Position numbers and translations under genes: made by a program. A stretch of 5,306 bases of DNA from CAYRKQ01 sp964424985 (GTDB lineage Bacteria; Patescibacteriota; Saccharimonadia; Saccharimonadales; UBA7683): the NCBI GenBank assembly GCA_964424985.1, contig CAYRKQ010000032.1, positions 1-5,306 on the forward strand. Direction: 5' to 3'. Below are positions 1 to 5,178 of the stretch, piece after piece. Below the pieces are notes generated by a model. That model made no database searches, was not told the origin of the DNA, and saw only the letters and a program-made list of their open reading frames with translations. Numbering within the stretch: the stretch's first letter is position 1; each line of letters opens with the position of its first letter.

Positions 1-921
1 CCTAGAAAGGCCTGGGTACTGAAAAAATCTGTCGCTAAAGATCTACTTCGCGAGATGCCACCCGAAAAGATGATGAAGCATCTTGGCTACCGAAGCCTAG
101 AGAGTATGTTTAAAAATGAGAATTTTGCCGAAATATATACGGCGCTGCGTTTTTCTGAAGGTCCCGAGTGGCTCAACGCGTACGACGAATTGTTTGCCAA
201 GCACGTACAGCCGTCTGATTTTGAAAACAGAGATATTGAAATTGTAGTGATGGATCGTGACAAATGGGTAGATCTCGCCGTACATTTTGTGGAGAAAAAG
301 AAGCATAACATTACTCACACTAAAGAGCTGGGCGTGATTGTGGTAGTGCCCATGAAGCAAACCCATATGATCGGCTTGCCGCTTAAAACCCTGCCGCTCA
401 TTTTTCACTATTTTAATGAAATTCGTTTGTACTCAGCCTTCTTTAAGCTGAAAAGTACCTCGCCGCATTTCGGAAAAGTAATCAGCGAAACACTAATTGC
501 TGATACGGGCACTGGCGCTATTGTGTCTAATCACCACATTCATTGGCGCGTCATTCAACGCTATTTTGGTAAACTCAGCGAAGATCACCCCGAGGCATTT
601 GAGCCGCATGTCCAGCCGGAAGATCTTCATTGGCGCAAAGCCGAAGAGACGCTGTATAAGCTCGACCCAGAACTAAAATACTGGGAAGATCTGGACTGGG
701 TCGGCCGCGTGGCTAAAGACGATTTGCCAGTCACCCTCAACCTAATGGACGTAGCATTCGCATATTCCAATGGTGAGAAATATAAAGATCGCTATTTCTA
801 TCATTTTAGAGAAAGCCTGTGGAACGAAATCTTCATTCGCTACATGGGCGAGCCACAACTGAAAAAACAAATTCTTGAACAGTTAGATAACGACATGATT
901 AAACCAGAGGAGCTCGTGTAA
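1..921 (+). CDS. Conserved protein of unknown function, 5'-truncated
   Basis: The frame is open from base 1 to a TAA at 919-921, giving 306 codons with no start visible. The ATG at 55 is internal: the 18 codons before it are open and read as ordinary protein (PRKAWVLKKSVAKDLLRE), so the true start probably lies outside the window. The protein looks cytoplasmic, with no signal peptide or membrane helix. It is rich in aromatic and charged residues, has a central hydrophobic beta-like stretch (ELGVIVVVPM, encoded at about 328-357), and several His-rich spots (SNHHIHW at about 526-546). I recall similar uncharacterised proteins from Saccharibacteria and other CPR genomes, but I know no function and recognise no catalytic motif. 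Its stop overlaps the start of the LOG-like gene by one base (TAATG), so the two are probably translated together and may act together. Real gene: very likely. Function: unknown. Confidence 0.85.
   Translation, partial: PRKAWVLKKSVAKDLLREMPPEKMMKHLGYRSLESMFKNENFAEIYTALRFSEGPEWLNAYDELFAKHVQPSDFENRDIEIVVMDRDKWVDLAVHFVEKKKHNITHTKELGVIVVVPMKQTHMIGLPLKTLPLIFHYFNEIRLYSAFFKLKSTSPHFGKVISETLIADTGTGAIVSNHHIHWRVIQRYFGKLSEDHPEAFEPHVQPEDLHWRKAEETLYKLDPELKYWEDLDWVGRVAKDDLPVTLNLMDVAFAYSNGEKYKDRYFYHFRESLWNEIFIRYMGEPQLKKQILEQLDNDMIKPEELV
906..912 (+). promoter_or_regulatory. Shine-Dalgarno for the LOG-like gene
   Basis: AGAGGAG lies eight bases before the ATG at 921, inside the last codons of the upstream gene. 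The good spacing supports 921 as the start even though that start overlaps the preceding stop codon. Confidence 0.6.
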
Positions 922-1553
922 TGCCCGAAGACAGAAAACCAACACAAAAGAAGATTATACCCAAAACCGCCAAGCATCGGTTTACCCTTTGCGTCAGCGG
1001 CGCCGCAAAAGGTGCAACCGTTGCGCAAGATTACAAGCTGGCCTATGAACTAGGCGAACAGATCGCCAAGCAAGGTCACGTGCTCATCACCGGCGCAACC
1101 GTTGGCTTGCCAGACTGGGCGGCGCAAGGGGCAAAAGCGGCAGGCGGCATGAGTATTGGCATCAGCCCAGCGGCCAGTTACAAAGAGCACACGAAAAAGT
1201 ATCGGCTGCCAACTGATTCGTACGACTTTATTCTGTATACCGGCCTTCACTACGTCGGTCGCGATGCGCTCTTGGTGCAAAGCTCTGATGCCATGTTCAG
1301 CATTGGTGGCCGTATGGGCACGGTTCACGAGTTTGCCACCGCATTTGAAAGCCACATCCCTGTCGGTGTGCTAGAAGATAGCGGCGGCACCAGTGAGGAT
1401 TTCAAACACCTAATGGAAGCCGCCAACCTCTGTCATAACGGTATCTGCGACGGCCGTCACGATATTCACTTTTCAGACTCTCCAACGCTCCTCGTAGAAA
1501 AGCTTGTAAAAGTCTTAGAAAAGCGTCATTATGATGACAATAATAAATCATAA
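921..1553 (+). CDS. LOG/SLOG-family Rossmann-fold nucleotide-binding protein
   Basis: This 210-residue protein has the pattern of the LOG/SLOG (COG1611-like) superfamily. A beta strand with a small-residue turn (FTLCVSGAAKG, 21-31) is followed by a helix and a second strand (HVLITGATVGLPDWAAQGAK, 53-72). Then come a helix start after YVGRD (111-115) and the signature GGRMGTVHE at 129-137, equivalent to the PGGxGTxxE phosphate-binding and catalytic loop of LOG proteins. Family members include cytokinin-riboside 5'-monophosphate phosphoribohydrolases, other nucleotide hydrolases, and nucleotide-sensing proteins, so the substrate cannot be assigned. Ile replaces the usual Pro before the GG, which points to a divergent SLOG subgroup and not a textbook LOG enzyme. 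The first 20 residues form a basic tail outside the fold. No signal peptide or membrane helix is seen, so it is probably cytoplasmic. The start overlaps the upstream TAA (TAATG) and has a good Shine-Dalgarno. Fold assignment is fairly sure; enzymatic role is not. Confidence 0.85.
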   Translation: MPEDRKPTQKKIIPKTAKHRFTLCVSGAAKGATVAQDYKLAYELGEQIAKQGHVLITGATVGLPDWAAQGAKAAGGMSIGISPAASYKEHTKKYRLPTDSYDFILYTGLHYVGRDALLVQSSDAMFSIGGRMGTVHEFATAFESHIPVGVLEDSGGTSEDFKHLMEAANLCHNGICDGRHDIHFSDSPTLLVEKLVKVLEKRHYDDNNKS

Positions 1554-1557
1554 GGAG
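1552..1557 (+). promoter_or_regulatory. Shine-Dalgarno overlapping a stop codon
   Basis: AAGGAG shares its first two bases with the TAA that ends the LOG-like gene and lies four bases before the ATG at 1562. Ribosomes ending the upstream gene stop on this site, so reinitiation is plausible. It also fixes 1562 as the start of the next gene. Confidence 0.6.
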
Positions 1558-1561
1558 TATT

Positions 1562-2191
1562 ATGGAAGATTCTCAAAACACTCAACAACCAGCAAATAAC
1601 GAACAACAGTTTCAAGCCCCGCCTAAGGAAAAATCAGGGAAAGGCAAAAAAGTAGCATTAGTCATTTTAATTCTTGCTTTGATAGCAGGTGCAGGCTTCG
1701 CTGGCTACACATACGCCAGCAACCAAGCTCAAAAAGAGCAAGATGCTAAGGTAGCCGAACTTCAGGCTCAAATTGACGCCGCTAAAGCAGGGCAGCAAAC
1801 TAACACAGTCGAAGAAACTGCCACTTCACAGGTGCTGACAATTAAAGAATGGGGTGTTGTGTTCCCCGTTGATAGTGGCTACACCAATCTTGTTTACTCT
1901 ATAGAGAAATCTGAAGATGGCGAAATGGCACATATTGTAGCAACGGATTTAGTGAAGACAGCTAAGTGTGCCGACAATAAAGGTGAAATTGGTATTATAT
2001 CCCGTCATTCCAGTCCACCAAAGGCTATCGATGGTAGCGCGACGGATGACGGTGTGAAAGTTGGGGATTATTATTATGCCTGGAACTCAATTCAAAATGT
2101 GTGTAACTCAAAAGCTGATCTTGAACAAGAATACGTCGCACAAATGGAAGCGGCCGTTCAAGCGGCTAAGACGGTAACTAAGGCTGAATAA
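1562..2191 (+). CDS. Single-pass membrane-anchored extracytoplasmic protein, paralog A
   Basis: The 209-residue product has a polar Gln/Asn/Pro-rich cytoplasmic tail (1-24, containing QFQAPP), a basic cluster (KGKK, 27-30) and one hydrophobic helix (about 31-51, ending GAGFAGYTYA). A short Gln/Ala/Lys coiled-coil-like stalk follows (about 53-77). The remaining outer domain (about 92-209) starts IKEWGVVFP, has an aromatic strand GDYYYAWNS (168-176), and ends in an Ala/Glu-rich helix. There is no cleavage site or lipobox, so it is probably an N-in, C-out anchored protein. Cys136 and Cys181 are the only cysteines and could form a disulfide. I recall similar IKEWG-type secreted domains in Saccharibacteria but no function. 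The N-terminal 70 residues are clearly paralogous to the next gene. It starts eight bases after the LOG-like gene, with AAGGAG at 1552-1557, and its stop overlaps the next start (TAATG). Real gene: near certain. Topology: likely. Role: unknown. Confidence 0.85.
   Translation: MEDSQNTQQPANNEQQFQAPPKEKSGKGKKVALVILILALIAGAGFAGYTYASNQAQKEQDAKVAELQAQIDAAKAGQQTNTVEETATSQVLTIKEWGVVFPVDSGYTNLVYSIEKSEDGEMAHIVATDLVKTAKCADNKGEIGIISRHSSPPKAIDGSATDDGVKVGDYYYAWNSIQNVCNSKADLEQEYVAQMEAAVQAAKTVTKAE
1607..1771 (+). repeat. Duplicated anchor module, copy 1
   Basis: Codons 16-70 of paralog A align without gaps to codons 13-67 of paralog B (2227-2391), with 42 of 55 residues identical by my count. The module covers the QFQAPP tail, the basic cluster, the membrane helix and the first part of the coiled coil. 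Many third codon positions differ, so the duplication is not recent. Similarity stops in the stalk and the outer domains do not align by eye. Confidence 0.8.
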
Positions 2192-3048
2192 TGGAAGAAC
2201 AAACTACCAACCAAGAACAAAAACCACAGTTCCAGGCTCCGCCAAAAAAGCAGTCAGGAATTGGCAAAAAGGTTCTACTGGTCTTGTTAGTATTGATCCT
2301 TGCGGCAGGAGCAGGTTTTGCGGGATACACTTATGCCAAAAACCAGGCTCAAAAAGAAACTGATGCCAAGGTTGCCACATTGGAGGAGCAACTTAGCGAG
2401 TTTAGGCAGCAGGCTGCGAAAGCAGAAACCATTGGAAGGTTTTCTTCAAGTGAGCTAGGTGTAAGCTTTAAGTATCCTGAAAAATGGGGAGTGGCGAGTG
2501 TGAAGAAGGGTGAGGCGGTTAGTCCTGGGCAGGGTAATTATCAACAGATCACTTTCTCTAAACAGCCTAAAATTGATATCAATTTTGTTTTCGGGCCATT
2601 TGTATCACCCCTTGATGGCTGTCCATCCCCATCTACGATAGCGCCACATGAAGAGGCTGCATATAGGGCAAGCATAATTGGCTGGTCGGGAGACAAGGTC
2701 AAACGGTTGCTTGGGTACCCGGGAGATACTGCAGTAGTCCAGCTAGAAGGTGAGACGGGTGACAGGACGAACTGGACGATTATTAACAAAAATCAGAATG
2801 TCTTGGTTTTTAGAAATAAGGATCTTGCTCCACACAAAGCCGTATCTAAGGAGGAAGCGATTTGTGATCCTGTCACGCAGGCCGAGGCTGATGCTGCAAA
2901 TGCACACTATCAGTACACTCGATTTGCACTAAACTATGCTAACAAAACTGTTAAAGGCGTAAATGCACAATTAAGCACCAAGGATGGTGTTGATCAGGCT
3001 TTGCAAAATGAGCTACAAACAGTTATCCTTTCGATTAAAGACTCTTAG
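2191..3048 (+). CDS. Single-pass membrane-anchored extracytoplasmic protein, paralog B
   Basis: The 285-residue product repeats the design of its neighbour: a Gln-rich tail with QFQAPP (13-18), a basic cluster (GKK, 25-27), one membrane helix (about 28-48, ending GAGFAGYTYA) and a coiled-coil stalk (about 50-78). The outer domain is larger (about 82-285) and begins FSSSELGVSFKYPEKWGV. An 'LGVSFKYPEKW' strand-turn is typical of small secreted beta-rich domains, often uncharacterised and loosely PsbP/LpqN-like, though I cannot assign a family. Cys144 and Cys225 are the only cysteines and could pair in the outer space. The C-terminal part is helical (about 229-284). The ATG lies inside the upstream stop (TAATG), with a weak AAGG at 2180-2183, so translation probably depends on the upstream gene. 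No catalytic motif is seen. The protein probably faces outward from the cytoplasmic membrane, possibly in contact with cell wall or host; that is inference. Confidence 0.85.
   Translation: MEEQTTNQEQKPQFQAPPKKQSGIGKKVLLVLLVLILAAGAGFAGYTYAKNQAQKETDAKVATLEEQLSEFRQQAAKAETIGRFSSSELGVSFKYPEKWGVASVKKGEAVSPGQGNYQQITFSKQPKIDINFVFGPFVSPLDGCPSPSTIAPHEEAAYRASIIGWSGDKVKRLLGYPGDTAVVQLEGETGDRTNWTIINKNQNVLVFRNKDLAPHKAVSKEEAICDPVTQAEADAANAHYQYTRFALNYANKTVKGVNAQLSTKDGVDQALQNELQTVILSIKDS
2227..2391 (+). repeat. Duplicated anchor module, copy 2
   Basis: This is the second copy of the tail-helix-stalk module, matching 1607-1771 without gaps at 42 of 55 residues. The best-conserved run is GAGFAGYTYA, followed by NQAQKE and DAKVA, at the outer end of the membrane helix and the base of the stalk. 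Confidence 0.8.
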
Positions 3049-3055
3049 ATAGAAC

Positions 3056-3071
3056 CTGTATAATTAAAAGG
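3056..3071 (+). promoter_or_regulatory. Promoter -10 TATAAT directly upstream of uvrB
   Basis: A perfect TATAAT at 3059-3064 ends six bases before the GTG start of uvrB, so transcription would begin at or within two bases of 3071. The -35 is weak: TTAAAG at 3035-3040 with an 18-base spacer is the best match. The CTGTATA at 3056-3062 also resembles the left half of a LexA operator, but the right half (AGG where CAG is expected) does not match. AT-rich spacers contain TATAAT by chance, so the support is the position and the missing Shine-Dalgarno. Confidence 0.45.
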
Positions 3072-3802
3072 TGGATCGGAAATTTAAACTTAATACTACA
3101 TATCAGCCGACGGGGGATCAGCCGGAGGCTATTCGGCTGCTTACCGAGGGGTTGAATAAGGGCGCCAAAGAGCAGACGCTGCTTGGGGTGACGGGGTCGG
3201 GGAAGACGTTTACTATGGCCAATGTCATTCAAAACACTCAAAAAACCACTCTCGTTCTTTCTCACAATAAAACACTTGCGGCGCAGCTGTACAGTGAATT
3301 TCGCACCTTCTTTCCGGAAAATGAAGTCCATTATTTTGTCAGTTACTTTGACTACTATCAGCCAGAAGCGTATATGCCTTCTAGCGATACCTATATTGAA
3401 AAAGATTCTAAAATTAATGAAGAGATTGACCGGCTGCGTCATGCAGCTACATCAGCGCTGCTCACTCGCAAAGACACCATTATTGTGGCTTCGGTCAGTT
3501 GTATTTATGGTATTGGCTCTCGTGAAGATTACGGTGAAATGTCCGTGACCGTTACCAGGGGCGAAAAACGGCGGCAAGATAAGTTCATTCGCCACCTGAC
3601 AGATATTCAGTATCACCGCAACGACATTGATTTTCAGCGCTCCACCTTTCGCGTTCGCGGCGACGTGGTTGATGTCTACCCAGCTGGCGGCGAGCTGGCC
3701 TACCGGATTGAATTTTTTGGCGATGAAATTGATAGAATTACCGAGATCAACCCGTTGACCGGTGAGATTATGGAAGAGCCAGATAGCGTGACGATCTTCC
3801 CA
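3071..3802 (+). CDS. uvrB: UvrB, N-terminal part (excision repair), up to the N gap
   Basis: UvrB receives damaged DNA from UvrA, inserts a beta-hairpin between the strands to verify the lesion, and then recruits UvrC for incision; it acts in the cytoplasm on DNA. These 244 codons match the UvrB N-terminus closely and without length differences. Visible parts are FKLN..Y.P.GDQPEAI (5-21), Walker A GVTGSGKT (39-46), helicase motif Ia SHNKTLAAQLY (64-74), the beta-hairpin YFDYYQPEAYMPSSDTYIEKD (92-112), and the UvrA-binding domain 2 region (about 155-244) with STFRVRGDVVDVYPA. The hairpin has Phe93 where E. coli has Tyr93. The GTG at 3071 is the only possible start: a TAA lies two codons upstream in frame and the next ATG follows Walker A. 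There is no Shine-Dalgarno. Codons 13-47 are unusually rich in NNG. The frame runs into the Ns and continues in another frame at 3814. Confidence 0.93.
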
Positions 3803-3812
3803 NNNNNNNNNN
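3803..3812. other. Assembly gap (10 Ns) inside uvrB, probably a false join
   Basis: Ten Ns separate the two uvrB parts. The last full codon on the left ends at 3802 and the first on the right starts at 3814, leaving 11 bases, so the frames do not agree and ten is probably a placeholder. The 12 residues just left of the gap (IMEEPDSVTIFP) and the 12 just right of it (VLGKMDRYAIYP) both correspond to the same UvrB segment, the one before HYVTP. This implies a negative gap: overlapping contigs with divergent ends. Confidence 0.9.
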
Positions 3813-5091
3813 AGTGCTGGGCAAGATGGATCGCTACGCTATCTACCCAGGCTCCCACTACGTCACCCCAGCAGATAAAGTGAAGGTCGCAATTACCAAA
3901 ATTCGTCATGAATATGAAAATCGGTTGGCTGAATTTGAAAGCAAGGGCAAACTACTCGAAGCTCAACGACTCACCCAACGAACTAAGTTTGATCTTGAAA
4001 TGCTAGAAGAAACTGGCTTTGTTAAAGGCATTGAAAACTATTCTCGCTATCTTACCAACCGCGAGCCAGGCGAACAGCCTGAAACACTGCTCGATTACTT
4101 TCCCGACGACTTTCTGTTGATGGTCGATGAGAGCCATATGTCACTGCCCCAGGTGCGCGGCATGTATAATGGCGACCGAGCTCGAAAAGAGGTCTTGGTG
4201 GAGCACGGTTTCCGATTGCCTTCGGCGCTCGACAACCGTCCGTTGAAGTTTGATGAATTTGAACGACACGTCAATCAAGCAATCTACGTTTCGGCGACGC
4301 CCGCTGACTACGAGCTTTCCCGTTCTGGCGAGCCGGTTCAGCAAGTGATCCGTCCGACTGGTTTGCTTGACCCACCGATTGAAGTGCGGCCTACTGAGAA
4401 TCAAATAGACGATCTGATTAAAGAAATTAAAGACACCACCCTAAAAGGGCAGCGTGTGCTGGTCACCACACTTACCAAACGTATGGCTGAAGATCTGACG
4501 GACTATTTAAAAGAGCTCGATATCAAAACAGCGTACCTCCATAGTGATGTCGACACCTTAGAGCGCACCGACATTCTGCGTGACCTGCGCCTCGGCATTT
4601 ACGATGTGCTGGTAGGCATTAATCTGCTGCGTGAAGGCTTGGATCTGCCTGAAGTAAGTTTGGTGGCAATTATTGATGCCGACAAAGAGGGGTTTTTAAG
4701 AAGCGAACAAGCCTTGATTCAAACGGTTGGCCGCGCCGCTCGCCACGAAGAAGGCCACGTGATTATGTACGCAGATAAAGTGACCAAATCAATGCAAACA
4801 ACCATTGATGAAACCACCAGACGCCGCAAAATTCAAGAAGACTACAATAAGAAACACGGTATTACCCCAACAGGTGTTGATAAAGTGATAGACGAAGGCC
4901 TGCGGGCAATCATCGGTGCACCAGAAAAAGAAAAAAAGAATAAAATTAATCTTAAAAAGATCCCCAAAGATGAATACCACAACCTCGTAAAAGAGCTAGA
5001 GAGCCAAATGGATCTCGCCAGCGCCAACCTCCGTTTCGAAGAAGCCGCCGAACTAAGAGACCTCATAGCAGAAATAAACGCCAAACTCTAG
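3813..5091 (+). CDS. uvrB: UvrB, C-terminal part after the N gap
   Basis: This is the rest of the same gene in a different frame. The GTG at 3814 is an internal Val codon, not a start. Counting from it, the visible UvrB parts are YPGSHYVTP (11-19), QRLTQRTKFDLEML (51-64), GIENYSRYL (72-80), Walker B DESH (105-108), RPLKFDEF (142-149), motif III-like IYVSATP (157-163), VLVTTLTKRMAEDL (215-228), YLHSDVDTLER (241-251), motif V region VLVGINLLREGLDLPEVSL (265-283), motif VI QTVGRAAR (303-310), and a C-terminal UVR domain (about 387-421), which contacts UvrC and UvrA. If the 12 residues repeated across the gap are counted once, the whole protein is 657 residues with DESH near 337. That matches the family (about 660-675, DESH near 338 in E. 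coli). All helicase motifs look intact, so the true gene is probably functional. Confidence 0.93.
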
Positions 5092-5100
5092 TGCTACTTC

Positions 5101-5132
5101 GAAATGATTATTAGAAATTTCAAGGGTTTTTT
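5101..5132 (+). terminator. Weak terminator-like element after uvrB
   Basis: GAAAT (5101-5105) can pair with ATTTC (5117-5121) around an 11-base loop. Five bases later comes a six-T run (5127-5132). The stem is short and AT-rich and the T-run does not follow it directly, so termination here would be inefficient at best. Confidence 0.2.
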
Positions 5133-5156
5133 GTAGGTTTTGATTGTGGTAATGTT

Positions 5157-5164
5157 TATATAAC
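5157..5164 (+). promoter_or_regulatory. Possible -10 element before the last gene
   Basis: TATATAAC contains TATATA and TATAAC, either of which could be a -10 element; transcription would then start near 5169, at the Shine-Dalgarno. The nearest TTG-type -35 (TTGATT, 5140-5145) is only 11-13 bases away, too close. TTGTAG at 5131-5136 is better spaced only if TTTATA (5155-5160) is the -10. The remainder of the 87-base spacer shows nothing else I can support. Confidence 0.25.
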
Positions 5165-5167
5165 AAC

Positions 5168-5176
5168 AAGGAGGTG
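5168..5176 (+). promoter_or_regulatory. Strong Shine-Dalgarno setting the GTG start at 5179
   Basis: AAGGAGGTG is almost fully complementary to the 16S rRNA 3' end. It precedes the GTG at 5179 by only a few bases. A TAA at 5161-5163 in the same frame excludes any earlier start, so this site and the GTG define the gene. Confidence 0.7.
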
Positions 5177-5178
5177 GG

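Noticed and set aside
55..57. ATG at 55 as the start of the first gene
   Set aside because: The frame is open from base 1 and the 18 codons before the ATG read as normal protein continuing into a conserved region; there is no Shine-Dalgarno before it. The gene is 5'-truncated by the window.
97..408. Minus-strand open frames opposite the first gene
   Set aside because: They are opposite a clearly protein-like + strand frame, and their composition is what the reverse complement would give.
3035..3442. Long minus-strand open frame opposite the start of uvrB (135 codons)
   Set aside because: It lies fully over the conserved UvrB coding frame and paralog B's end, has no Shine-Dalgarno and no recognisable protein features; it is a shadow.
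3803..3812. A real frameshift or programmed frameshift making uvrB a pseudogene
   Set aside because: The frame change falls exactly at the N run, whose length is probably arbitrary, and all motifs on both sides are intact.
3814..3816. GTG at 3814 as the start of a separate gene
   Set aside because: The codon is an internal Val of UvrB in the middle of domain 2; it only looks like a start because the Ns cut the frame.
5140..5145. TTGATT as a -35 element for the last gene
   Set aside because: It is only 11-13 bases from the candidate -10 elements, well short of the usual 16-18.
5174..5176. Alternative GTG start at 5174 for the last gene
   Set aside because: It lies inside the Shine-Dalgarno and its frame meets a TGA before the window ends, while the 5179 frame gives a coherent tail plus membrane helix.
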